The translations under genes were made by a program, and so were the position numbers. Positions 11,060-22,500 of a DNA stretch of 64,000 bases are shown piece after piece (position 1 is the stretch's first letter; every line of letters begins with the position of its first letter). Under the pieces are notes generated by a model. That model was not told the DNA's origin. It saw nothing but the letters and a program-made list of their open reading frames with translations, and ran no database searches. Location: NCBI GenBank assembly GCA_001692895.1, contig KV748211.1, positions 310,001 through 374,000 of the forward strand. The letters run 5' to 3'. This stretch comes from Cenococcum geophilum 1.58 (Eukaryota > Ascomycota > Dothideomycetes > Gloniales > Gloniaceae).

Positions 11060-12870
11060 CATCTTACCATCAAAAACAATTGATTTTCCAACTTTTAAGA
11101 CCTAATTCCTACCGCCTAGCGAGCTAGAGGTGGATTTATTTATCATTTTACCCCCTTATCCTAATAGAAAATTTTCTCTAGGGGTGGTCCTAGCTTATAA
11201 GCGAGGCACGGACAGGAACACCAAAACCACTACCACTACTACCAATACTAATACTAATAGGGGCTAGTCTTTCTACTTCCTTTTAGCCTAATCTCCCCAG
11301 AAATCTTCTAGTAGGATTAGTAAGGAGAAAGGGTATAAGGGTAAAAAAAAAACTAGGAAACCCCCCTATAAGATACCAAAGTCTAATAGGCATAAAAAAA
11401 ACCCCCCTATAGAAATAAGTGATAATAAGTCTACGACTACATTCACTTTTTCTGCCCCTTCTCCTTCTCCTAGCCTATTTGGGACAGGAGAAAAAAGAGG
11501 ACATCCTTAGTCTTTCTACTAAAAAAGAAAACCAAAACCTGCAAAAAGACAACAAAATTAATGACTTTTACGGCTAGTATACCTAGTAATATCTTTCCCT
11601 CCCCTTTCTCCTAAACAATACCTACAAAAAGGCCCTAGAAAGCCTAATACAGGCCCTATAAAGGGCTAGAAGAAGAAGAAAAAGAAGAAGAAAAAAGAAC
11701 AAGTTAAACAGGCTAGAGGACTATAACACGGAGTATTCTAGTAGGAGAAAATCCCTTTATAAAGGGAAAAGAAAGGCAAAAGATATCCTATAAGGATTAG
11801 TCGAAGAAGTAAGAGCTCTCTGTAAGGAGGTAGCTCCTACTAAGGAAACCTACGCAGAGAGAGACTAAGAAGAACCTCCCTTCCTCATCCCCCCTGCCCT
11901 CCTTACTAACACCATCTCCTACCCCTTCTACTTCTACTAGAAGTAAGAAAAAAAAGCAGCTATAAGAAAGGAAGCTAGTCCCTTATTACAGACCAAAAGG
12001 ACTAACCTCTAGATACCCTTCTCTATACGGAAACAAAGTCAATTAACTATTTGCATTAAAACTACAAGTAGAAAAACCTGTTTTAGTATCTATAGCTAGA
12101 ACTAAAGAAAACAAAATATTTTCTTCTTACAACTACGGAAGAGTATAATGCGGATTTCCTAGTTAAATACAAGGAAAATCTGGCCATAATTGCTTTACTT
12201 TTCAAAGAGAACAAAAACTAGAACCATGGGTTCAAAATTATAGCCCATGGGGTTCCTACCCTAACTTTTCCTAGGAGAAGGGAGGCCTCTAAGCTTCTAA
12301 AAGAAGAAATTGAGACGCTTTAATCCTATAAGGATACAAGGACTACCTTAGATAAATCTTATCTAGTGTAAAAAGACACGATCCACCAGAACCAGATTCG
12401 GCTCTATAGTTTTTACTATAGAGAAACGAAGAAAAAAGACAAGAAATCCTTAAAGCAAAAAGAGATATCATTACAGGTACAGCTACTAAGGGTAGTAAAA
12501 TACCTCGAGAAGTCTCTCCTACTACGCAGTATACGAGCTGCCAAAAATTTGGCCATATAGGAGATAGGTGCTCTACCTAGGGCCTATAGATACTATGCGG
12601 CTGTATATTATACCAAAGGACCATTCCTGTTCTACCTGTATAATAACAGGCAAGCCCTTACCAGCATACCACCCCTCTTTGCATTAATTGTAAAGAAAAA
12701 ACACTTTGTAATATAAAGACTACGAGACTCTTAAAGCTGCTAAAATAGTACGCGAAGAAGATTCTATAGAAGAATAAAAACAGATAGGATTCTAGAAGGG
12801 AGGCAACTCCTACTAGGCCTCTTAAAATGATATTAGAGAGTAAAAGGACAGAAATAATTGGCAAAAGGAT
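11060..12870 (+). pseudogene. LINE-I ORF1 remnant (gag-like nucleic-acid-binding protein)
   Basis: Plus-strand decayed ORF1 of a Tad-like non-LTR element. The N-terminal half is Lys/Glu-rich and includes an AAG/GAA purine run near 11660-11700. The middle reads NWNHGFKIIAHGVPT and then FNPIRIQGLP, like the RRM-like core of fungal LINE ORF1 proteins. A CCHC knuckle, TSCQKFGHIGDRC with the first Cys apparently Tyr, lies at 12535-12577, and a second Cys cluster CINCKEK follows at about 12685-12705. Such proteins bind element RNA. No endonuclease or RT follows: after about 12890 only short noncoding sequence and an A-rich tract remain. It is either a truncated or a non-autonomous copy. Confidence 0.7.
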
Positions 12871-13088
12871 AGGGATAGGGGGTTAGGGATTTCCTATAGT
12901 TTTTCTTACCATTTTCTCTCATTCCCTTAGTAGTTGTAGTATCTTAGTATTTTACTAGGAAACTATAAACTCCTAATTAAGGGGGTTTATAAAACTACTA
13001 GGACATAGCTACTAGTATATATTAAGCTGCCTAGAAAGGATTTATGTATATAGAACTATAGCGCCATAGCCTAGAGGCTGCATGCGTA

Positions 13089-13141
13089 GTATTATACGTA
13101 GTATAATACAACGGACCTAAAAAAAAAAATTTAAAAAAAAA
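13089..13141 (+). repeat. Hairpin followed by A-rich tract
   Basis: A 9-bp stem with loop GTA (GTATTATAC, GTA, GTATAATAC at 13089-13109) precedes an A-rich run (13119-13141) broken by TTT. This could be the poly(A) tail of LINE-I. No flanking duplication was identified. Confidence 0.45.
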
Positions 13142-13229
13142 GGCTAAGGCTAATAAATTGAATTCTCCTAGGATTAATTGGCGTTATAGGTTAAGTATAG
13201 GTATTAGATTATTCTTTGGGTTTAATATA

Positions 13230-13665
13230 ACGTGGTTTATAAGCGAGCTGCGAATATAAGCGAGCTGCGAACCTCAAAACCTTACTAAAAATTAGAAAAA
13301 TCGCATTTTAATATCTTAACAACCACTTAATAATAAATTCTAATAATTTAGATTTAGGCTTTTATATATACTTTAAAGCTTTTATTAAAGTTATATAGTA
13401 TAAAGTTTAATAGTTTTTAAGATATTAAAATTTAGGGGCTAAAATAAGGCTAAAATATTATATTTTATTATATCTTAAAAACCACTAAACTATTTACTAT
13501 ATAACTTTAATAGAAGCTATAAAGTATATATAAAAGCCCAAATCTAAATTTTTAGAATTTATTATTAAGTGGTTGTTAAGATATTAAGGTGCGATTTTTC
13601 CAATTTTTGGTGAGGTTTTGAGGTTCGCAGCTCGCTTATATTCGCAGCTCGCTTATAAACTACGT
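13230..13665. mobile_element. MITE-1: 436-bp foldback element with TA duplication
   Basis: Nearly the whole unit is one long inverted repeat. The arms start ACGTGGTTTATAAGCGAGCT at the left and, read from the right, ACGTAGTTTATAAGCGAGCT. Each arm carries a tandem 17-bp unit TATAAGCGAGCTGCGAA twice. TA flanks both sides (13228-13229, 13666-13667), as for the Tc1/mariner/pogo superfamily. There is no coding capacity. A transcript could fold into a long hairpin. Confidence 0.88.
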
Positions 13666-13914
13666 TAGTAGCTAATAAGGAATATTGTCTTACTATTATA
13701 GGTTCCTTAAAAGTACAAAGTAAGGTAATTTATAGATACGCTGCTTCTAGTAGCGCCTATAGTATTACAGAGATGTAGAATTAGTTATAGGCTAAGCGTT
13801 AATAGTAAAAAGGCGTAACGTAATGTTATGGAACGAGGGTAGTGGCTATAGAGCGTATGTATTTAAGGAGTCTATAAAACGTTACGTAATTAATCATAAG
13901 GGTTAAGGGCGTAA

Positions 13915-14217
13915 GGAGGTAATATACCTACGCGTAGCTAATATAAGCTATATATAAGGTATACGCGAGAGCACGGGGCTCTCCTATAAAGGCCTCTATG
14001 GTGGGGTTCTATAATATACCTCTAAACTAAAGCTTATAGAATGCTGTATTTCGAAAATACTAAGCTAAAAAGAAGAGAAAGGGAGTTGCTAAGACTAATA
14101 TAAATAAATATATAGGGTAAGCTACTAAGGCGCTAGCTCTAGGCGAGCTAATTATAAGTTAGCAAAATATAGTAGAATTTAGCAGGTAATGTGCGATAGC
14201 GCTATTATATTACCTCC
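13915..14217. repeat. Unclassified element end: solo LTR or short TIR element
   Basis: The unit is bordered by a 12-bp inverted repeat, GGAGGTAATATA at the left and TATATTACCTCC at the right. Trimmed to 13920-14212 it looks like a 293-bp LTR (TAATAT...ATATTA from TGATAT...ATATCA) with a minus-strand purine tract AAAGAGGGAGG next to its upper end, as at a Gypsy 3' terminus. No TSD could be confirmed. It lies between MITE-1 and the 3' side of LINE-J. Confidence 0.4.
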
Positions 14218-14490
14218 CTCTTTAAAAGAAAGCCTACCCTTAAGCTTAGTTAGAAATAGGGTAGTATTAGGTTTATAAACACATAGATTATAAAGTATAA
14301 GATAAGGAGAAAAAGGGGATATAAGTGCGTCCGGACTAAGTATAAAAGGTAATTATAGGTTATTATTATTTATTGCTTAATGTCCGATTCAGATCCCTAT
14401 TAGGCCTACGCGGACTACTCCTTATATACATATAGGGAGAAAACTCTATTTAAGAAAACCCTATAATCTATCTCTCGGCCTTTTAGGACT

Positions 14491-14530
14491 CGCCTATAAG
14501 GCGCCTATAAGGCGCCTATAAGTCACCTAT
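14491..14530 (+). repeat. Short tandem repeat, 11-bp unit
   Basis: The word GCGCCTATAAG occurs about three times in a row, followed by a diverged copy. It lies in the 3' flank of LINE-J, between the last protein-like sequence and the unclassified repeat at 13915-14217. Confidence 0.6.
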
Positions 14531-14649
14531 AGTGCTCTACTACCTTACTTTTTAACCTCCTTAAAAACTACTGCTGCTGTAATAAGCCTATAGACGCGCT
14601 AGTATTGCAAACTTTACTCTACCACTGTAGAGTTATTAGGGGGCGCCCG

Positions 14650-17600
14650 TTGCTCGCCCCCCCCGCCCTTTATTACTATTTCCTTTACAACCTAGAACTA
14701 GTTTAGTACATTTTAGCTAATAAGCTACTAGGTAACCGCCTTAAGGCCTTTTTATATCGAGAGTAGTATATTATAGTTCTCTGTGCCAGCTACTAAGAGT
14801 ATTATTTCTTAGTTGGTGCGTAAGGGGCATAACAGTATTACGTATTTTGGTATCTGTCTTAGCCAGCTACATTTATATCTTAGGCTACCTACTAGGATAC
14901 CTACCTAGTAGAGCCAGTCTTTTAGTCCTATTATTCCTGTTCTTAAAAGTATTACTATTATATTTTCTACCTTCGTTAGGCCTTCTTAGAGCCCTAGAGT
15001 GTTTACCCTCTATAGCGTTAACTATGCTATAGCTTAGGTTCCTCTTGCCTTAGTTAGCCTCTATACCTTTAACTTCTATACACCTCTCTAGCGTTAGTCC
15101 AGCTAGTGTTATATTATAGTAGATAGTTTCCTAGCATTCTTTTATACTCTACTTTTACTCCTTTTTCTCTCTTATTATTGTTTTTGCTGGCCTCTTATAC
15201 GTCTCCCTTTCTTCTCTATATAGGCCTAGGCCCTAAAGCAGCACCATTCTTCTTCTACTTTCTTTACCTGTTTCTCTAATATATCTTCTCTACTTTAGGG
15301 TTGTTGGTTTATTCTCCTATAGGGCGCCCTAAGGTCCCTCTATAGTTTATTTAGGCGTGTCTTAATATACTTTATAACATTAGAGTTGCGTTTATTTTAC
15401 GCCCTTTATATTGTAGTGGCTTTAATATATAGTTATAGGGGGGGAATATTGGCTTCCTTTTTAAGCAGTGCTGTAGCCGTTTGCTTATATCCGCCTATTA
15501 TACTCTAGAGGTAGGCTATTTAAACCTTTTAAAGTGGTTTAAGGAGCGATTTAGGGGGGCCTTTCTTAGATTCTCTAATGGCCTAAATACTGGACCTATA
15601 TATTATGGTTAGCCGGACAACTACTATATATAGTAGGCGTGACCTCTAAAAGCATAGACCCTATATAGAATTAACAATCCTAGATAATATAATGTACTGT
15701 GCTTGGCCCTTATAGGCCGCTTATACTGTATATACGCTCCACTAGAGCTTGCTGTCTACCTATACTCCTAATACCCTTAGACCCTAAACTAGTTAACCCC
15801 TAAAGCCTTAGATATAAATTATGTGCTAAAGATCTGTAGATTGGTTATATTTTCTTATAAAGTAGATTAGCTAGTATTTCTCTAGTAAGAATTAAACTCT
15901 ATATCGTCTTACCTATTCTATATAGGTATTATAAGCTTTCTCTAGTATTCTGCAATTTTTTGCGGCTGTTGGCCCGTATATAATTAGGTTTGTATTATTA
16001 ACGAAGCCTATCCCCTAGGTTGCCCCTTTCTTAAAGGAGTTAAGCAGGTTGCTTATAAAGAAAAGGAAGAGTATAGGCGAGAGGGGTAATTCTTATAGTA
16101 TTCCTGTTATAACTATAATAGGGGGGCTCTAGTATCCGCTGAAGATTAGTAATGTTTCTTTCTAACCTATAAACCCTTAAACAAATTATATAATCCATTC
16201 TAGGAAGCCTTTTGCCCTAAGGATATATAGGAGACGCTCGTGGGGTACGTTATTGTAGGCGCCGCTAATATCTAGGCTAAGCATTAATACTATAAAGTCC
16301 CTTTATATCGCCTATGCGGATTTAATAGTGGTAGCGAGTAGCGTAAGTGCTAATAGTGTTAAGCGGTTCTTTCTTGCCCCTATTTAGCTTTATAGTAGTA
16401 GGTTATATTTCTTAGCCATATCTGCTATATAGTCCGCTATTACCTTTTCTAAAATCTTACTAAGGGTGTTTTCTAAGGCAATAGGGCGGTAGCTTCCTAG
16501 GATTAAGTAATCTGCTTTACCTTCTTTCCGTAAAATAACCGTCGTTATAGCTCTTCTAAGTCGCGGGTAGTAGCCTATAATAAAGTATGCCCTAGCTATA
16601 TCTGTAAGCTAGGGTGCTATAAGTAGTCTATATGTTTTTAAGGCCTTATTTAGAATCCCATCTAGTCCTAGTGCTATATTGTTTAAAAAGCGGCTAATAG
16701 TCCTGGCCATTTCCTCTATTATTATATCGCTGTTGACCCTTAGGCAAGTTACTGGTGTTTTACCTATAATATTACTAAGGTCTACTAGAGCTAGTTAGGG
16801 GAAGAACCTTTCTATAAGGATCTTTGCCTTCTTATTATTGTTATTAGTAGCCTATAATTCCCCTACTCTTTATAGGGGTGGTAGGTGTAGGTCTTCTACT
16901 AGGCGCCCTACCTTTTTCTTTACCTATTTTGCTATAGCCTAAAGGCCCTTGTTATAGGGGAGGCTTGGGTTAAAAGTATGCTCGTTTATAAACCGTCTCT
17001 AGTTATTCCTTACTTCTTTCTTTAGGGTATTTTTTAACTGGTTTCTTATGTCTTTATATCGTCTCTTGTCTTTAGGGTTATAGCTACTTATATATTTCCT
17101 TCTTGCTTATTATTAGCTGGTAATAAGAACCGCGTATTATGCGGACTATGCGTGTCGCGTATAGGGGCCCGGTTTTAAGACCAGGCAGTACTTTTCTAGC
17201 CTATTTTTAATTGCTACCTAGATCCTTTCTAGTCTTTAGTTAATTTCCTTAGGGGTAGCTAATAAGCCTTACTTGTTTGGAATTAGGTAGATTTCTTCTA
17301 GGTCTTAAAGTTATTATTTAACTGTATTAAGGAAACTGTCTGTCTTAAGCTTCCTTATTATATATCTTTTGCTACTTAGTTACGCCTTAATATCTAAATC
17401 TAGCTGTATCTGGATGGGGATATAGTCTAAGGCGAGTGCCTATTTTTTTTTAGGGTTGCACCTTTTAAGTCTCTAGTATAGGCCTTTATCCATAAATATG
17501 AGGTTAATTATACTTCTAGAGGTTCCTCGTTACTATATAGTTGCTCTTAGGGGGGTAGCTAACTTAAGGCCCTAGGTGTCTATAGCTCTTAGTAGGCACT

Positions 17601-18250
17601 CTGCCTATTAATTAATAGTAATATAGATACCCCCCTACTACGGGTAGTAGAGGTTTATGTCTCCTAGTAGGATAGACTCTATACCTTTGGTTTCTAGTAA
17701 GCTTATTACTAATATAATATTCTCTATTTATGGGACCCCTTCGACCCTAGGGTTATATATATTAATAATTTGTACCGGTCCCCTATATATCTAGATTGTT
17801 ACAACTGTAATATCTAGGTTAACTACCTACTATAACTATAAGGATAGGCTAATAGCCTTGCTAATTATAAAGTATACGCGTATGGCTGCTTTTAGTTTAT
17901 ATAGGAGCTAGAATCCTCGGGGGCAGTATGTCGATTATATATAGGTATTATAGTACGGCTCTTATATAGTAAGGATATAGTATTTCTCTAGGTCTAGACC
18001 GTCTAGTAAAGGCCTTACAAAACGGTGGTTTATATTGCCGCAGTTGTACTATATAATAAATAGGTGGCGAACCCCTAGTGAGGGTCCTTTGCCTTTTCTT
18101 TATTTCTCGCTTTTTCTATTTCTACTTTCTCTAGGATATTTAAAACTTCTGTCTCTTATATCTATACCCTAGTTACTACTTATTTTATATAGAGCTTTCT
18201 ATTCCCGTATCTTGTATTCCTACTAGCACTTTTATATTTAAATCTATTAT
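14650..18250 (-). pseudogene. LINE-J ORF2: endonuclease-reverse transcriptase of a Tad-like LINE
   Basis: Minus-strand ORF2 of a non-LTR retrotransposon. The apurinic-type endonuclease is seen near 17770-17640 (NIYNP, then LLGDINLYYP). The RT follows: LGSYRPIALENTL near 16500-16465, motif A LDISGAYNNVPHERLL near 16280-16225, GILxELPLSPILFLFF near 16110-16060, and the catalytic box GFVNNTNLI near 16005-15975 (normally VDD). Further down a LINE-type tail reads KAVTxWLISQNVLNQF near 14740-14690. The enzyme nicks target DNA and primes reverse transcription from the nick. RIP stops and the NN active site make it inactive. No clear poly(A) tail is visible at the low end. Confidence 0.88.
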
Positions 18251-18299
18251 TATCTCCAGTTTCTCCCCTGTTCTTACTAGCTAGCTATATACCCTTTAT

Positions 18300-18971
18300 A
18301 GGTTGGCTATAAATGTTATATTTACCGTGTTAAATCTAATTCTTAATTGTCCTGGTCTTAAGCTTGCTGTAGCTATCTATAGGGGTCTTTCTACAGGGCG
18401 TCCTCTCCCTTATGTCCCCTGTAACCCTTATATCCCTATATAGTCTGGTAATATTACGCAGCGCCGCTTCTGGCCCGTTAAGGCTTGGGATAGCTAGCCT
18501 AGCCCCCTAGTACTAAAGGTAGGAAACGCTAGGAAGGTACCTGCGTCCCCCTAGCTTATCGCCTATTGTTTCCATTTATATAACCTAGCGTATAGTTATT
18601 TCTATAGCTGTTAAGCCCTTACCTTCCGCCTCCTGTATTTAATATAGTCTTCTCTCTCCTACGCCTTATATGTGCTTCGGTAGCAGTTTACGCATTTTAT
18701 TTAGTCTTAATTTAAGCAGTGTCTTATATTATAGGGGCCTATATAGTGGCCGCAGCACACCTATACTATATATGTGGATTAGGTATGTCCCTATTATACG
18801 CAGTGGTAGCATTATTTTAGGCGTAGTCTATAGTTATAGAGCCTTACGTTATATATAAGGCTATTTATAATTATTCCTTTTTAGATAAGGAGTTTTTGCA
18901 TTTTTAGTATATATGTACTAATAATAAGGGAGCTATGCATTCGACCGGCGTCTCTTTAGCGAGTCTCTAGC
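18300..18971 (-). pseudogene. LINE-J ORF1, C-terminal part with zinc knuckles
   Basis: Minus-strand sequence upstream of ORF2. Near 18770-18620 it reads a Cys-rich segment, CCGHYIGPYNIRHC followed by KCVNCYRSTYKA, matching the tandem CCHC knuckles of LINE ORF1 proteins. Copia-L inserted in this ORF with duplication of CTAGC (18967-18971 and 24911-24915), and the N-terminal part continues at 24916. Confidence 0.75.
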
Positions 18972-19174
18972 TGTTAGGAATAGGGCAAATTGCCGCTATA
19001 TAAGGTAAATTGCCGTCATATAAGGCAAGTTGCCGTTATATGTCGCCGCGGCACTACTATAGCGAGGAACCTTAAGTTCCTTGACCCTTACCCCTATCTA
19101 TAAATATAAGAAATAACAATTATCATACTATCTACGAACCGTAGCTACGTGATATCCCCCTTATATAACCAACA
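18972..19174 (+). repeat. 5' LTR of Copia-L
   Basis: 203 bp. Contains three 20-bp units built on GGCAAATTGCCGT, one fewer than the 3' LTR, and shows more TA changes (CATATAAGGC where the 3' LTR has CACGTAAGGC). Confidence 0.92.
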
Positions 19175-19533
19175 CTGATTAGTGGTTAACTTTATAGTTA
19201 TGCTATAGAACAGCTAGGTATTTACTAAAAAGAGATAAGCTACTGTACTAGTGCTACTCGTGCTAAGGGAAGCTGTCTTTTAAGGTTAGAACTGGTCCTA
19301 AACCTTAAATAGAACTCTTTTACAAATCTAAGGATTTAAAGGCCAAAACTGGTCCTAAGCCTTCCCTAGATTACAGATTCTTGCGTCCATTACACAGAAT
19401 AACACGCTTTATAAGTCTTTGCGATTTAAGGCCAGAACTAGTCCTAAGCCCTATAATCGCAAATATACGTCACGAACGCGTACTAAATAATAATCCCTAT
19501 ACTACTAATATTCCCTTCCTCTAAAGATATAAC

Positions 19534-22500
19534 TATGGCCACTCCAAACAACTGAAGAGACTCCTTACTACTAGGGGTAGCTATATACACGAAACTCATT
19601 AATAAAGATTAGGACGTATTTACCTTTAATACAACAACCTATACCGTAAAATAAGTTAACGGCTTTCTCCTACACTATATTCTATTCTACTAAGATAGCT
19701 ATTATACCGATTTATAGTTATGGGAATACTTTAGGGAGGATTTTATAGGATGGACCGCCGATACTTAGGCACTTGGCAATATTAATATTATTTAGGATTT
19801 TTAAGACTCCCTCTAAAGGAATAGGGTGTATATTACTAAGGACGGTAACCCAATTGCTAGTAATATTTACGCTGTTTTTATTAGTATAGAAAAACCAGTA
19901 TAGACGGAAACTAAGATTATACGTTAACTACGGAAACCTAAAACTAACCTATATTCTTTGGAAGGCAACTTTAATTCGGAACGAAACCCCTAGAACGCTA
20001 CTCTTCCACCTAAAGGTGCTCTACCACCTAGAGGTGCTCTTTCTCTACCTCTATTACCTTTAACTCCTCTATTCTAGCTAACCAATAAGCCTCTATTTTA
20101 AGAAGTCACAAATCTAATAAAGGTATATTTGGATAAAGAGAAGAAGTTTAGAGGAGAATTATACGATATGCTCGGAGCAAAACTATAGGTCTTTTATAAC
20201 TGCTGTAATAAGGTTAGAATTTAACGCCACCAGTTTCATTATACTTTCTCTATTATATTAAAGGGACGGGCGGCGACGTTCTATTACAACTATATTATAG
20301 GTAAAAACTATAGCTTTAATATAATGCTTTAGCTTACTAGAGCCTACTTTAAAACTAATAAGAACCGTTAACTCTATATATCTAAATAGCGGGAGACTAT
20401 ATTTTAGAGAGTTATCGCTTTTAACCCAACAATAACTTACCTAGAGTGCCTTTAACTACTCTTTAATAAACTCTAGAAAATCTAATGCGGATTTACCGAA
20501 ACTTACTAAAATAAAAACAGCCTAAGGGACTAGGTTATTTTAGCATACCGTGGCGTTCTTAAGTGCAACTTGGCGCTATATAAACCTATAGACACGTTTA
20601 AAGGAGTATATACCGAGCTACGCTCCGCCGTAGGTACTGCGATATAAACATAAGAATCTCAACAGCTCTATACCGAAAGCCCTACCTAACTAAGCATTCC
20701 TGACCAACACGATTATAATTGGACTAATTAAATATATAGCGGCCGTGGTAGGGAATACGGCAAAGGGTATAATTAACGTCAACTATAAGGTAATTATGGA
20801 GGTCCTTGTGGAGGTTCATTTTAAAGTAATCGCTAGAAGAAGTGCTATGTTTATAAGAAGCTAAATTGCTAGTTAACTAGACACTCCCTTAATAAGCGAA
20901 AAGAGGCATATAATAAGTTCCGTTAAAGTATAAGAAACGTTAGAAATTATAAGGTTACTACGGCCTACTTCTAAAGCTTCCTGGTTCAATATAAAGGCGT
21001 AAAAGACCTTAAGGGTAAGGTTAATAAGACTGAACAGCTCCTTATAGATATAGAAATTAAGGATTACTTACCTAACCAATACTTTACTAAGTATGGTAAG
21101 GTAAATAGTATATAAACCGTCGCTGTTTTTAATAACTAATCTACGCTCCATTTTATTACAAAGTTAGATATCTTTAATGAGCCAAAAAAGAGCTCCGCGT
21201 TTTCCTTCAACAACAGATACTCGGCGAACGTCTTCTATAGTATTATACCGGATACTAGAGCTGCAGGAGTATCTATAGTAAGAGAACCTTAAGTTCAAGC
21301 CCTTTAGTAGCTTAATAGCTCTATTTAGATTAACCATTTAACGGCAGGCTAACACACGATTTGTTTTAGCAAAGGTACTATAATCTCTCTCGGCACAATT
21401 AGGGTTTAAACCCCCTTAAGGTATATCACTTTTTACGTTATTCCTACAAACACCTTGTTTCTATTTTATATTAGAGATATAGACAAACTAGGCGTTAAGC
21501 TTAATAACCTTAAGAATATGCTCATATAGGGAGATAATCAGGTGCCTATTGTACGCAAGTAGGGTCACCCTTAGCTGCTCCTTTAACAACCAGAAAAGAG
21601 TATTGCTTAGAGCCATTTAACTAAGTCAGAGTTACGCCAACTACACCATCGTTTTAGTCACCTATTAGTTTACTAATTACTTAGGGTTCTTCAGCGAGTA
21701 GGCTATAAAGTCAAAGTTAAGGTAATTAAGCATCTTATAAAATATTGCTACTACTGCTAAATAAACTAGAGGTCCCCTAGCCGATTTAAGTTCACCCTTA
21801 AAGATAACTACGACTTTAACTTCTGTATTATTGTCGACGTTATATACCTTAGCGGCAAGCCAGTACTCTAAGTTATTAACTTCTTAACCTCCTTCCAAGC
21901 CGCACGATTTTTAAAGGATATATCAGCTAGGAACGCATAGGATACCCTTTAGTTATGCTAGATTAATGTCTACCTAGGACCCCCTAATTAAATTGTTCAC
22001 GACATAGGAAAGAACTTCTTATCTATAGAGTTCCGACAACAAATAAAGGCAATGGCAATTAAGGTTAAGGAAGTCCCTATTAAGGCATATAATAGTATTA
22101 AAAAAGTAAAGCGATATTATACGCCATTACGCTGCGTATATAAGATTATCTCTTTAGAACTAAAGGACGCTAGTAAAGAACTTACCTTGCAAATAGCTGT
22201 TAAAGCTATTAACAATTCCGCTGGCCCAGATAGACTCGTACCTACGTTACTAGTCTTTAGCGCCTACCTATAAATAACTAATAATTCTCTACTATCTCCC
22301 TTTATTATATAATAAGCTAAGGCGATTTATAAGGCAATAAAGGAGGTGCGACGCCTCTATGCTATACGCTAGGTCAATAACGTACTAGGAATAAGAAATG
22401 GCCCAAATACCTCAACTGCGCTTAATCTGCCACTCCAGTCTAAAGTACGCGTATGGCGTAAAAGGGGAGGATAGTTAGGCCCATATTAACTTATTATAAT

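Noticed and set aside
13081-13120. SINE with A box (TAGCCTAGAGGC) before the A-rich tract
   Set aside because: An A-box-like word is present near 13067-13079 but no B box follows and no target duplication was found.
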